A DNA stretch of 64,000 bases, taken from assembly GCF_031180975.1 (NCBI RefSeq), contig NZ_JAPSLI010000001.1:115521-179520 (forward strand), in the 5' to 3' direction. The stretch's first letter is position 1. Every line of letters starts with the position of its first letter. The stretch comes from Microbacterium sp. (GTDB lineage Bacteria; Actinomycetota; Actinomycetes; Actinomycetales; Microbacteriaceae). Shown in pieces: positions 30,700-41,923 of this stretch. Position numbers and translations under genes: made by a program. The notes under the pieces are model-generated. The model was not told the origin of the DNA, made no database searches, and worked only from the letters and a program-made list of their open reading frames with translations.

Positions 30700-30732
30700 C
30701 GCACACGGCATCCCCCCGCGACAGCACAAAGA

Positions 30733-30793
30733 CGCGACGGCGGGATGCCGGGACCACTCAGCCATGATTCGTCCCTGACATCCCGCCGTCGCG
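30733..30793. terminator. Bidirectional hairpin terminator
   Basis: cgcgacggcgggatg (30733-30747) and catcccgccgtcgcg (30779-30793) perfect 15 bp arms, 31 nt loop. Confidence 0.65.
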
Positions 30794-30811
30794 GGTCTTG
30801 AAGTGCGAGTG

Positions 30812-32683
30812 TCAGCCCGCAGTGCTCAGGCGGTACCGCAGCGCCTCCAGCTCGCTGCGCAGAGCGGCGGGAAGACGGTCGCCGAAGATGCCGTAGAACT
30901 CCTCGGTCGAGTCCGCCTCGCGCTGCCAGGCGTCGACGTCGATGGAGAACAGCTCGGCGAGGTCCTCCTCCGGAATGTCCAGACCGTCGAGGTTCAGGTC
31001 CTCGATTCGGGGCAGACGACCGATCGGGCTGTCGACGGCGTCGACCTCACCCGAGATGCGGCGGATGATCCAGTCGATCACCCGTGCGTTGTCACCGAAA
31101 CCGGGCCACAGGAAGCGCCCGTCCTCGCCGCGACGGAACCAGTTGACCTGGAAGATCCGCGGAGCGCGGTCGAAGCGCAGCGTCCGGCCGACCTTGAGCC
31201 AGTGCGCGAAGTAATCGCCCATGTTGTAGCCGCAGAACGGCAGCATGGCGAACGGGTCACGACGCAGCTCGCCGAGCTTGCCTTCCGCAGCCGCGGTGCG
31301 CTCGGACGAGATCGTCGATCCCAGGAACACACCGTGTGTCCAGTCGGTCGCCTCGACCACAAGGGGCACGTTCGTGGCGCGACGACCACCGAAGAGGATG
31401 ACGTCCAGCGGCACACCCTCGGGCGACTCCCAGTCCTCCGCGATCTGCGGGCACTGGGCGGCCGCGACCGTGAACCGCGAGTTCGGGTGCGCGGCGGGCC
31501 GGCCGGACTCGGGGGTCCACGGGTTGCCCTGCCAGTCGGTGAGCTGCGCCGGCGGGGTGTCGGTGAGGCCCTCCCACCACACGTCGCCGTCCGGGCGGAG
31601 CGCGACGTTGGTGAAGATCGTGTTGCCCCACAGCGTCTCGACGGCGGTGACGTTGGTGGACTCGCCGGTGCCCGGTGCCACGCCGAAGAAGCCGGCCTCG
31701 GGGTTCATCGCGTACATGCGGCCGTCCTCGCCCGGACGGATCCAGACGATGTCGTCGCCGAGGGTCTCGACCTTCCAACCAGGGATGGTGGGGCGGAGCA
31801 TGGCCAGGTTCGTCTTGCCGCACGCCGACGGGAACGCCGCAGCGACGTGGTACGCGCGCCCCTTCGGGTCGATGACCCGGATGAGCAGCATGTGCTCAGC
31901 GAGCCAGCCCTCGTCACGGGCGATCACCGAGGCGATGCGCAGGGCGAAGCACTTCTTGGCGAGGATGGCGTTGCCGCCGTACCCGGAGCCGAAGGAGTAC
32001 ACCTCGAGCGTGTCGGGGAAGTGCACGATGTACTTCTCGTCGTTGCACGGCCACTCCACGTCCTGCTGGCCCGGCTCGAGGGGCGCGCCGACGGAGTGCA
32101 CGGTCTTGACCCACGGGGCGCCCTCGGCGATCTGCCGGGTGACGGCGTCGCCGACGCGGGTCATGATGCCGATCGACGCTACGGCGTACGCGCTGTCGGT
32201 GACCTGCACGCCGATGTGCGAAAGCTTGCCGCCCACCGGCCCCATCGAGAACGGCACGACGTACATCGTGCGTCCGCGCATCGAGCCCTTGAACAGGCCG
32301 TTCAGCGTCGTGCGGATCTCGGCCGGGTCGGCCCAGTTGTTGGTCGGACCGGCGTCCTCCTCCTTCTCGGAGGCGATGAAGGTGCGCGCCTCGGTGCGGG
32401 CGACGTCGCTCGGGTGCGAGCGCGCCAGGTACGAACCGGGCCGCCACTCGGGGTTGAGCTTGATCAGCTTGCCCTCGTCCACGAGACCGCGCAGCAGCGC
32501 GTCGTTCTCGGCGCGCGAGCCGTCCACCCAGTGGATGCGGGCCGGCTCGGTCAGCGCCGCGATCTCGTCGACCCAGGCACGCAGCTCGGCCATCGCCGGA
32601 GTGTCATACGTCGGGGCAGCTCCGAAGGTGCGCGCGGGCGCGACGGACAGGACGCGGGGGACGTAGGTCTCGGCGATGGCCAT
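30812..32683 (-). CDS. pckG: Phosphoenolpyruvate carboxykinase (GTP)
   Basis: [42 protein letters not shown]; start [12 protein letters not shown] within longer track ORF. Confidence 0.96.
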   Translation of the reverse strand: MAIAETYVPRVLSVAPARTFGAAPTYDTPAMAELRAWVDEIAALTEPARIHWVDGSRAENDALLRGLVDEGKLIKLNPEWRPGSYLARSHPSDVARTEARTFIASEKEEDAGPTNNWADPAEIRTTLNGLFKGSMRGRTMYVVPFSMGPVGGKLSHIGVQVTDSAYAVASIGIMTRVGDAVTRQIAEGAPWVKTVHSVGAPLEPGQQDVEWPCNDEKYIVHFPDTLEVYSFGSGYGGNAILAKKCFALRIASVIARDEGWLAEHMLLIRVIDPKGRAYHVAAAFPSACGKTNLAMLRPTIPGWKVETLGDDIVWIRPGEDGRMYAMNPEAGFFGVAPGTGESTNVTAVETLWGNTIFTNVALRPDGDVWWEGLTDTPPAQLTDWQGNPWTPESGRPAAHPNSRFTVAAAQCPQIAEDWESPEGVPLDVILFGGRRATNVPLVVEATDWTHGVFLGSTISSERTAAAEGKLGELRRDPFAMLPFCGYNMGDYFAHWLKVGRTLRFDRAPRIFQVNWFRRGEDGRFLWPGFGDNARVIDWIIRRISGEVDAVDSPIGRLPRIEDLNLDGLDIPEEDLAELFSIDVDAWQREADSTEEFYGIFGDRLPAALRSELEALRYRLSTAG

Positions 32684-32724
32684 GTCTGCTCCTTCTGAGG
32701 GGGTATGAATCCATGGTGACGGAG

Positions 32725-32748
32725 ATTTTGCCCGCCTTATCGCCAAAT
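32725..32748. promoter_or_regulatory. Candidate operator in pckG/ramB-like divergent promoter region
   Basis: ATTTTGC-N10-GCCAAAT imperfect inverted repeat. Confidence 0.35.
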
Positions 32749-32788
32749 CGGAGCTAAAGAAGTCCGAATCTTTCGCTACCATCAAGGA

Positions 32789-34231
32789 ATGGCAAGCAGC
32801 GCACTGGAACTGACCACCCTGGGGCACCGCATCCGGCACCACCGGACCGCGCGTGGGATGACCCTCGACGAGCTCGGCGCCCAGGTGGGCATCGCCGGCT
32901 CCCAGCTGAGCCTGATCGAGAACGGCAAACGTGAACCGAAACTGTCGCTGCTGCAGGCCATCGCCACGGCGACAGGCACCGACGTCGCCGACCTCATCTC
33001 CGGTGAGCCGCCGAACCGCCGGGCGGCGCTCGAGATCGAACTCGACCGCGCCCAGGCGAGTCCCGTCTTCCGGCAGCTCGGCATCGCCCCGGTCCGCGTG
33101 ACGAAAGGCATGAGCGACGAGACCATCGAGTCGATCCTCGGGCTGCACCGGGAGCTGGAGCGCCGGGAGCGAGAGGCGATCGCGACACCGGAGGAGGCGC
33201 GTCGCGCCAACACCGAGCTGCGCCTGAAGATGCGCGAGCACGACAATTACCTGCCCGACATCGAGAAGCTGGCCGAGAAGCAGCTGAAGGCGGCGGGGCA
33301 CGTGTCCGGCGCGCTCACGCACCGCACGGTGAGCATCATGGCCGAGCGCCTCGGTTTCGAGCTGCTCTACGTCGACGACCTTCCGCACTCGACGCGTTCC
33401 ATCACCGACCTCGAGAACGGACGCATCTACCTGCCCCCGGCATCCATCCCGGGCGGTCACGGGCTGCGGTCCATGGCTCTGCAGGCGATGGCCCACCGTC
33501 TGCTCGGTCACACCCGCCCCACCGACTACGCGGACTTCCTGCAGCAGCGCCTGGAGATCAACTACTTCGCCGCGTGCTGCCTGATCCCCGAGACGGCGGG
33601 AGCGGCCTTCCTGCAGCAGGCGAAGAAGGACAAGAACCTCGCGGTGGAGGACTTCCGCGACGCGTTCGGCGTGACCCACGAGGCGGCCGCCATGCGGCTG
33701 ACCAACCTCATGACCCACCACCTCGACATGCGCCTGCACTTCCTGCGCGTGGACGAGAACGGGGCCATCACGCGGGTGTACGAGAACGACGACCTCCCGC
33801 TGCCGATGGACATCACCGGTGCCGTGGAGGGCCAGCCGGCGTGCCGCAAGTTCTCGGCCAGGGCGGCGTTCACCCAGCGCAACCGCACCACCGAGCACTA
33901 CCAGTACACCGACACGCCGGCCGGCACCTACTGGTGCTCGACGCAGACGGGTTCGTCCAGCGACGGCGGTTTCTCGATCACCGTGGGCGTGCCGTTCGAC
34001 GACGCCCGATGGTGGCGCGGGCGCGAGACGACGCATCGCGCCCAGTCGACCTGCCCCGACGAGTCCTGCTGTCGCCGAGCTCCTGCCGAGGCGAGCCGCC
34101 GCTGGGAGGGCAAGGCGTGGCCGAGCGCGCGGGTGCACACACACATGTTCTCCCCGCTGCCCCGCGGCGCCTTCCCGGGCGTCGACGACAGCGAGGTGTA
34201 CGCGTTCCTGGATCGCCACGCGGTGGAGTGA
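32789..34231 (+). CDS. XRE-HTH / ImmA-IrrE-domain regulator of the RamB/short-chain fatty acyl family
   Basis: N-terminal HTH ([30 protein letters not shown]), IrrE-like central region, C-terminal Cys-containing domain. Confidence 0.85.
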   Translation: MASSALELTTLGHRIRHHRTARGMTLDELGAQVGIAGSQLSLIENGKREPKLSLLQAIATATGTDVADLISGEPPNRRAALEIELDRAQASPVFRQLGIAPVRVTKGMSDETIESILGLHRELERREREAIATPEEARRANTELRLKMREHDNYLPDIEKLAEKQLKAAGHVSGALTHRTVSIMAERLGFELLYVDDLPHSTRSITDLENGRIYLPPASIPGGHGLRSMALQAMAHRLLGHTRPTDYADFLQQRLEINYFAACCLIPETAGAAFLQQAKKDKNLAVEDFRDAFGVTHEAAAMRLTNLMTHHLDMRLHFLRVDENGAITRVYENDDLPLPMDITGAVEGQPACRKFSARAAFTQRNRTTEHYQYTDTPAGTYWCSTQTGSSSDGGFSITVGVPFDDARWWRGRETTHRAQSTCPDESCCRRAPAEASRRWEGKAWPSARVHTHMFSPLPRGAFPGVDDSEVYAFLDRHAVE

Positions 34232-34292
34232 GCCCGCGGCGGCCGACATCGCGCGCCCGCCGTGGTGGGCTGTGGGACCGAACCGGATGCCG

Positions 34293-35075
34293 TCAGCGCG
34301 GCCGGATCGTGAGCGTCTGCGACGACGTGCCGAGCGGCCCGGCCAGGTCACCGAGGACGGACTCGGTGACTCCCACGCCATCCGGGCCGAACGACACCGA
34401 CGTGTCGAGGGCGAGCCACTCCCCCTCGGGCTCGCGGAACATGCTCGCGGTCAGGTCGACGTTCGGGTACAGCGCCTGGCGCGGGTCGATCCTGGTGGCG
34501 ATTCCGTTGGCGAAGTCCACGGCACCGAGCAGTCGCGCCCGCGCTGACACGGGCTCGTCGTCCAGCAGCGGCACGCGCGGGCGCAGCCACACGCGCGAGC
34601 GTCCGGGCTCCACGAAGTCCCGCCGCACGTCGATGGAGCGCACCGCTCCTCCGGCCCAGATGTCGCCCGGCGACCACGTCGGCAGGACGTCGATGGCGGG
34701 CATCTCGGGAAGCGGACTGCCGGCGATGGCACCGGTGTCGGAGCGCTGCAGCATCCAGGCCCGCATCGTCACCGCCGCCCGTCCCGCATGGGTGACGGTC
34801 GCCTCGACCAGCTCGATCGTGCGACCGGGGCGCACGACCCGCAGCGCGACGTCGAACGCGGACATCGGGATGACGCCGAGGATGTCGTAGCTCGCCCTTG
34901 CGAGCGCCAGCGGCGCGTCCGCACGCCGCGCGGCATGATCCTGCTCGACCAGATGGGCGAGCAGCCCCAGCACCGGCGCGATGTGCTGCTCGTCAGGGTT
35001 CCACGCACCGCCGACGTGCGCGGTGGGCTCGAAGGAGGCGGCGGACAGGCGTCGGAAGTAGGGCACGGGCATCAT
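34293..35075 (-). CDS. TesB-like acyl-CoA thioesterase family protein
   Basis: Double hotdog pattern: [47 protein letters not shown]. Confidence 0.75.
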   Translation of the reverse strand: MMPVPYFRRLSAASFEPTAHVGGAWNPDEQHIAPVLGLLAHLVEQDHAARRADAPLALARASYDILGVIPMSAFDVALRVVRPGRTIELVEATVTHAGRAAVTMRAWMLQRSDTGAIAGSPLPEMPAIDVLPTWSPGDIWAGGAVRSIDVRRDFVEPGRSRVWLRPRVPLLDDEPVSARARLLGAVDFANGIATRIDPRQALYPNVDLTASMFREPEGEWLALDTSVSFGPDGVGVTESVLGDLAGPLGTSSQTLTIRPR

Positions 35076-35118
35076 TCTGCCAACCCGCGCGCCCCCACTA
35101 GCGGCCTCGACGAGTCCG

Positions 35119-36156
35119 CTAGTCGCTCCCCGTGAACCGCGCGTAGCGAGCGAGAGCGGATGCCACGGCATCCGCGTCCACACCCGGCTCGAGTGCGTCC
35201 ACGCCGCCCGACGCGGACCAGGTGCCGACGACCCTGCCGCCGGCGACCAGGATCGGGCGGACCATCCCGTTCTTGCCGGGGCCGACGGCGTCCGATCGCT
35301 CCGGCGGGCACACGACGGTGCGGTCGGCGTACGAGATGTAGTACTCCTCGAACGCGCCGAGCGCGAACACCGTGTGCTCCGGCCGCGACCGCCGGGGCGC
35401 ACGTACCGCAGCGAACACACCATCCTCGATCTGGATGACGCGATCGGCGGCCCGCTCGACGGCCTCGCGGGCGGTGCCGAGGGTGAGGCCCGACCACCAG
35501 GCGAAGTCGGCCGCGCCGGCGGGGCCGTGCCCGTCGATGTAGCGCACGAAGAACTCGGAGAGCGGATCCGACGGCGTGGCGGGGTCGCGCACCCACTCCT
35601 CCGTCAGCATGAACAGCTGGTCGCGGCTCACCGCGCCCGCCCGCTCGATCACCGGCCCCTGGCAGATCACGCCGTCGAAGGTCAACGCCGCCAGCAGGTG
35701 CACGCCGCGCTGACCGCGCGGGTCGATGCCGGCATCCGCCCACGCCGCGAACGCGTCGGCCCGGCTGAGGCCGCCGTCGCGCAGCCGCGGCCGGATCACC
35801 CGCTCCGCGGTGGAGAGCAGGTCGGAGTCGATGCCGAGCTGACGGTGCCGCGCGGCGGCCTGCCGCCGTTGGCGCTCGGCGGTGACCGACAGCATCCAGC
35901 CGAGGTCGCGCGCGGGAACGATGTGCAGGGTGCCGCGCATCGTCCAGGCGCGGACCAGATCCCCGCGCGCGAACGCGGCGTCCAGCTGCACGATCGTCGG
36001 CGAGCCCGCGCTGCGCGCCGCGAGCGCCCAGCGGCCGGCCAGGAAGTCCTGGCTCTGCACCGCGAGCATGTGCGTCGCGGCATCCGCCACGGTCCGCGCC
36101 GGCGCGGTGAGGCGATGCGAACGGAGGCGCCCGGCGAGGAGCGCGGCATTCTTCAT
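35119..36156 (-). CDS. Winged-helix DNA-binding protein (HTH_42), AlkZ/YcaQ-like
   Basis: MLAVQSQDFLAGRWAL (QxQ motif), TMRGTLHIVPARDLGWML, SGLTLGTAREAVE. Confidence 0.8.
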   Translation of the reverse strand: MKNAALLAGRLRSHRLTAPARTVADAATHMLAVQSQDFLAGRWALAARSAGSPTIVQLDAAFARGDLVRAWTMRGTLHIVPARDLGWMLSVTAERQRRQAAARHRQLGIDSDLLSTAERVIRPRLRDGGLSRADAFAAWADAGIDPRGQRGVHLLAALTFDGVICQGPVIERAGAVSRDQLFMLTEEWVRDPATPSDPLSEFFVRYIDGHGPAGAADFAWWSGLTLGTAREAVERAADRVIQIEDGVFAAVRAPRRSRPEHTVFALGAFEEYYISYADRTVVCPPERSDAVGPGKNGMVRPILVAGGRVVGTWSASGGVDALEPGVDADAVASALARYARFTGSD

Positions 36157-36205
36157 GCCACCATCCTGCCGGGCGCCTCCGACGTTCACATCAGGCGCGA
36201 CCCGC

Positions 36206-37678
<1,473 letters not shown>

Positions 37679-37807
37679 GTGCGTCCTTGCATGGGTGTTC
37701 GGGCGCCGTCGGGGGTACCAGCGCGATGAGGTGGGTGAGGCGGATCCGCCCCGTTAAGGGTATTCGCTGTCGGGAGTGGTTGCGACACGCCCGTCTACGA
37801 TGAGGGC

Positions 37808-38164
37808 ATGCGACGTTTCCCCCGGTCCGTGTACGAGCGCGGCGAGGAGCCTGATCCGCGGTTCTCGCTCGCCAACGAGCGGACCTTCCTCGCATGGACG
37901 CGCACGGGCCTCGCGCTGATCGCCGGCGGTGTGGCGCTGGAGGTTCTCGGCCTCGATCTGCACGCGGGACTGCGGACGGCTGCGTCGCTCGTGCTCATCG
38001 TCGCCGGCACCGCGGTGGCGCCGCTGGCGTTCTGGGAGTGGATGCGCACGGAGCGGGCGCTGCGCGAGTCGCAGCCGCTGCCGGGCGCCTACTCCGGGGT
38101 GGTCCTCGCGGTGGTGGTGCTCGTCATCGGCCTGCTGGTGACCGGCGGCATCCTGTGGCGATGA
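37808..38164 (+). CDS. DUF202 (YidH-like) membrane protein
   Basis: DPRFSLANERTFLAWTRTGLALIAGGVAL. Confidence 0.88.
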   Translation: MRRFPRSVYERGEEPDPRFSLANERTFLAWTRTGLALIAGGVALEVLGLDLHAGLRTAASLVLIVAGTAVAPLAFWEWMRTERALRESQPLPGAYSGVVLAVVVLVIGLLVTGGILWR

Positions 38165-38511
38165 ACGGCCCCGCGGACGCAGGCCTCCAGCCCGAGCGCA
38201 CCGAGCTGGCCTGGCGGCGCACCGCTCTCGCGATCGCCATCGGCTCGCTGCTCTCACTGCGCATCTTCCCGGCCGTGCTCCCCGCCGAGATCGCGGCCTG
38301 GGGGTTCGCGCCCGGCGCGGTCGGGGTGGCGGCCGCCCTGGCACTGTGGATCGCCGGTCGGCGTCGACGGGTGCGGTTCCTCGACACGATGACCGGCGCC
38401 CTGCCCCCATCGGGCACCCCGGGTGGGGCCGCGCTCTTCGGGCTCAGCGCGCTGTGCGTCGGGTTCGGCATCGTCGCGCTCGGCGTCGTCGTCGGCGCCG
38501 CCGCCCGGTGA
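38161..38511 (+). CDS. DUF202 membrane protein, second paralogue
   Basis: QPERTELAWRRTALAIAIGSLLSLR; 4 nt overlap with preceding gene. Confidence 0.82.
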   Translation: MNGPADAGLQPERTELAWRRTALAIAIGSLLSLRIFPAVLPAEIAAWGFAPGAVGVAAALALWIAGRRRRVRFLDTMTGALPPSGTPGGAALFGLSALCVGFGIVALGVVVGAAAR

Positions 38512-38543
38512 GACCGGCGCCCGGCCGGCCGTAGGCTGAGAGC

Positions 38544-39194
38544 ATGGCCCACAGCATCCGCGCCCGCGCCGTCCTGCTGGACATGGACGGCACCCTCGTC
38601 GATTCGACCGCCGTCGTGGAGCGGCTCTGGCTGGAGTGGGCGAAGCCGCACGGACTCGACGAGGCGCGGGTCCTCGAGGTGGTGCACGGGCGCCAGGGAC
38701 ATCAGAGCATGGCGATTCTGCTGCCTGAGCGCGACCACGCCATCAACCTGGTCGAGAACCAGCAGATGCTGGCGCGGGAGAGCTCCGACGTGCACGGGGT
38801 GGTGGAGATCACCGGCGCCGCGGCCCTGCTCGAGGCACTCGCCGACGTGCCGCACGCGATCGTGACCTCCGCGAACGTCGAGCTGATGACCGCCCGGATG
38901 TCGGCCGCCGGGCTGTCGCTGCCGCATCTGACCGTCACCGCCGAGAACGTGTCGGCGTCCAAGCCCGACCCGGAGGGGTTCCTGCTCGCGGCGCAGCAGC
39001 TCGGTGTCGCGCCGGCGGACTGCGTGGTGTTCGAGGACTCCGAGGCCGGCATCCAGGCCGCCAAGGCCGCGGGGATGCGGGTCATCGGCGTCGGCACAGG
39101 ATCCGTGGCGCACTCCCCCGATCACACCGTGGCGGACCTCTCCGGCATCCGGATCACGACAGCCGAGGACGGCGTCGTGATCGACCTGCCCTGA
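38544..39194 (+). CDS. HAD-IA family phosphatase (sugar phosphatase-like)
   Basis: LLDMDGTLVDST, KPDPEGFLLAAQQLG, VVFEDSEAGIQAAKAAGM. Confidence 0.92.
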   Translation: MAHSIRARAVLLDMDGTLVDSTAVVERLWLEWAKPHGLDEARVLEVVHGRQGHQSMAILLPERDHAINLVENQQMLARESSDVHGVVEITGAAALLEALADVPHAIVTSANVELMTARMSAAGLSLPHLTVTAENVSASKPDPEGFLLAAQQLGVAPADCVVFEDSEAGIQAAKAAGMRVIGVGTGSVAHSPDHTVADLSGIRITTAEDGVVIDLP

Positions 39195-39200
39195 CCGCGG

Positions 39201-39638
39201 TCAGCTTCTCGAGAAGTCCTCGAAGATCAGCGTGGTGCGCGTCGAGCGCACCGACGGGATGGCCTGGATGTCCTCCAGTACGATGCGTCGCAGATCCCGT
39301 GCGTCCCGCGCGCGCACCAGCAGGATCACGTCGAAGTCGCCGCCGACGAGTGCCATGTGCTCGACCTCGGGGATGGCGCGCAACCGCTCCTGCACGTCCT
39401 GCCAGGTGGCCTGCTCGATCGCGAGCATGATGTACGCCGACGCGTGGTGCCCGAGCAGCACGGGGTCGGTGCGCACGGTGTAGCCGGTGATGACCCCGGT
39501 CTCGGTGAGGCGCTTGATGCGGGCGTGCGCGCCCGCCCGTGAGATGTGCACGGCGTCCGCGATGGCCGTCATCGACGACCGCGCATCGCGGCGCAGCTCG
39601 GCCAGGATCGCCTCGTCCACCTCGTCGAGCTCAGCCAT
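39201..39638 (-). CDS. Lrp/AsnC family transcriptional regulator
   Basis: LDEVDEAILAELRRDARSSMTAIADAVHISRAGAHARIKRL HTH plus RAM domain. Confidence 0.92.
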   Translation of the reverse strand: MAELDEVDEAILAELRRDARSSMTAIADAVHISRAGAHARIKRLTETGVITGYTVRTDPVLLGHHASAYIMLAIEQATWQDVQERLRAIPEVEHMALVGGDFDVILLVRARDARDLRRIVLEDIQAIPSVRSTRTTLIFEDFSRS

Positions 39639-39654
39639 GACTCCCCTTCGATCC

Positions 39655-39670
39655 GTCAGCAAATGCTGAC
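39655..39670. promoter_or_regulatory. Candidate Lrp-family operator
   Basis: GTCAGCA-AA-TGCTGAC 16-bp perfect palindrome 17 bp upstream of the lrp-type start codon, in divergent region with the 2-oxoacid dehydrogenase operon. Confidence 0.5.
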
Positions 39671-39791
39671 ACTCTGATCTCATCAAGCGCAAGCAGAGAG
39701 CAAACGTCCACATTCGCCAGCCGACTCTTGGACGACTGCGTCCCGGGGGCGCATCCTGTCATCATCACGTTCGGCGAGGAAGGCGGACACG

Positions 39792-40895
39792 ATGCGGCAC
39801 GAAGAACTGCTCCCGCGCGACGCACCGGTGCGGCTCATCGACGAGACCGGCACCACCGTCGATGACGATCACTACGCGCTGCCCGACAACGGCACGCTGC
39901 TGCGCGCCTACCGCGGGCTCGTCGAGGGGCGCCGCTTCAACGACCAGGCCAGCGCGCTGGTGCGGCAGGGGCGGCTGGCGGTGTACCCGTCGTCGCACGG
40001 ACAGGAGGCCTGCCAGGTCGGCGCGGCGCTCGCGCTGAGCGACGGCGACTGGCTGTTCCCCACGTACCGCGACGCGGTCGCCATCATCGGTCGCGGCGTC
40101 GCGCCGGCCGATGCGCTGGTGCTGCTCAAAGGCGACTGGCACTCCGGCTACGACCCCGCCACACACCGGGTCGCGCCGCAGGCCACCCCGCTGGCCACGC
40201 AACTGCTGCACGCGGTGGGCTTCGCGTTCGCCGCCCGGCACCGCGGCGAGGACACCGTCGTGCTGGCGCTGTGCGGCGACGGCGCTACCAGCGAGGGCGA
40301 CTTCCACGAGGCGCTCAACTTCGCCGCCGTGTTCCACGTACCGGTGGTGTTCTTCGTGCAGAACAACGAGTTCGCGATCTCGGTGCCGTTGTCGCGGCAG
40401 ACGGCGGCGCCCTCGCTCGCGCACAAGGCGATCGGATACGGGATGCCGGGGCAGCGCGTCGACGGCAACGACGTCGCCGCCGTGCTGGCCGTGCTCGGCG
40501 AGGCCGTGGACCGCGCCCGCTCGGGCGGCGGCCCTTCGCTCGTGGAGGCGCACACGTATCGGATGCAGGCGCACACCAACGCCGACGACGACACGCGCTA
40601 CCGCTCGCGCGACGACGTGCGGGCGTGGGAGCAGCGCGACCCGCTGCTCCGGCTGCGCGCCCACCTGCGCGGCGCCGGTCTGCTCGACGATGCCGCCGAG
40701 GAGCGGATCGGGGCGGATGCCGAGCGGCAGGCCGCCGCGCTGCGAGACGCGCTGAACACGGATGCCGAGCACGACCCGGAGGACCTGTTCCGGTTCGTGA
40801 CGACCGGACGCTCCCCCCAGCTGGAGGAGCAGTGGCGGATGCTGCACGACGAACTCCGTAGGGCGAGTGCCGCGGAGACGGGAGGGACGCGATGA
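39792..40895 (+). CDS. Branched-chain 2-oxoacid/pyruvate dehydrogenase E1 alpha
   Basis: ThDP E1 alpha: GDGATSEGDFHEALNFAAVFHVPVVFFVQNNEFAIS. Confidence 0.93.
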   Translation: MRHEELLPRDAPVRLIDETGTTVDDDHYALPDNGTLLRAYRGLVEGRRFNDQASALVRQGRLAVYPSSHGQEACQVGAALALSDGDWLFPTYRDAVAIIGRGVAPADALVLLKGDWHSGYDPATHRVAPQATPLATQLLHAVGFAFAARHRGEDTVVLALCGDGATSEGDFHEALNFAAVFHVPVVFFVQNNEFAISVPLSRQTAAPSLAHKAIGYGMPGQRVDGNDVAAVLAVLGEAVDRARSGGGPSLVEAHTYRMQAHTNADDDTRYRSRDDVRAWEQRDPLLRLRAHLRGAGLLDDAAEERIGADAERQAAALRDALNTDAEHDPEDLFRFVTTGRSPQLEEQWRMLHDELRRASAAETGGTR

Positions 40896-41923
40896 CGCTC
40901 GCACACGACGACATCGGTCTGGAGCAGGCCATCTCCAGGCCGTACGTCCAGACCCTGACGATGGCCGGGGCACTCAACCTGGCCCTCGCCGACGCGCTGC
41001 GGGAGGACCCCGAGGTCGTGGTCTTCGGCGAGGACGTCGGCGCCCTCGGCGGAGTGTTCCGCGTCACCGATGGACTGACGGCTCGGTTCGGGGACCGCTG
41101 CTTCGACACCCCTCTCGCAGAGTCCGGGATCGTGGGCACCGCCGTCGGGATGGCCATGAACGGCATGCGCCCCGTGGTGGAGATGCAGTTCGACGCGTTC
41201 GCGCTGCCGGCGTTCGAGCAGATCGTCAGTCACGTCGCGAAACTCGGCAACCGCACTCGCGGGGCGCTGCGGATGCCGCTCGTGATCCGCATTCCGTTCG
41301 GTGGGGGCATCGGCGGCGTCGAGCACCACTGCGACTCGTCGGAGGCGTACTACGCGCACACGCCGGGACTCACCGTGGTGAGCCCGTCCAGCCCGCAGGA
41401 CGCCTACTCGCTGCTGCGCGCGGCGATCGCCTCACCCGACCCCGTCGTCTTCCTGGAGCCCAAGAAGCTGTACTGGACGAAGGGCGAAGTGGACACGTCG
41501 GTGACGGCGGCGATCGGTCGGGCGCGTGTGGTCCGCGACGGGACCGACGTCACCCTGCTCGCCTACGCGGCCATGGTGCCGGTCGCGCTGGAGGCAGCCG
41601 AGATCGCGGCATCCGAGGGGCGCAGCGTGCAGGTGGTCGACATCCGCACGCTGTCACCGTTCGACGACGCCACCGTGATCGCGGCGGTGCGATCGACGGG
41701 GCGCGCGGTCGTCGTCGCGGAGGCACCCGGGTTCGCGAGCGTGGCCTCCGAGATCCAGGCGCGGGTGTCGGAGCGGTGCTTCGAGTACCTCGAGGCGCCG
41801 GTGCGGCGGGTGACCGGCTTCGACACCCCGTACGCGCCGCCCAAGCTCGAGCACTGGTACCTGCCCGATGCCGACCGCGTGCTCGACGCGATCGACTCGC
41901 TGCACTGGGAGGACGAAACGTGA
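40892..41923 (+). CDS. Branched-chain 2-oxoacid/pyruvate dehydrogenase E1 beta
   Basis: MAGALNLALADALREDPEVVVFGEDVGALGGVFRVTDGL, GIVGTAVGMAMNGMRPVVEMQF. Confidence 0.93.
   Translation: MTLAHDDIGLEQAISRPYVQTLTMAGALNLALADALREDPEVVVFGEDVGALGGVFRVTDGLTARFGDRCFDTPLAESGIVGTAVGMAMNGMRPVVEMQFDAFALPAFEQIVSHVAKLGNRTRGALRMPLVIRIPFGGGIGGVEHHCDSSEAYYAHTPGLTVVSPSSPQDAYSLLRAAIASPDPVVFLEPKKLYWTKGEVDTSVTAAIGRARVVRDGTDVTLLAYAAMVPVALEAAEIAASEGRSVQVVDIRTLSPFDDATVIAAVRSTGRAVVVAEAPGFASVASEIQARVSERCFEYLEAPVRRVTGFDTPYAPPKLEHWYLPDADRVLDAIDSLHWEDET

Noticed and set aside
30803-32698. 631-aa plus ORF
   Set aside because: Antisense shadow of pckG.
32684-34381. N-terminal extension of the 1189-aa ORF containing PckG
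   Set aside because: Antisense to the RamB-like regulator; pckG begins at MAIAETYV.
40867-41919. Upstream extension of the E2 track ORF
   Set aside because: Out of frame across E1 beta, which is a convincing gene; E2 starts at the GTG overlapping the E1 beta stop.
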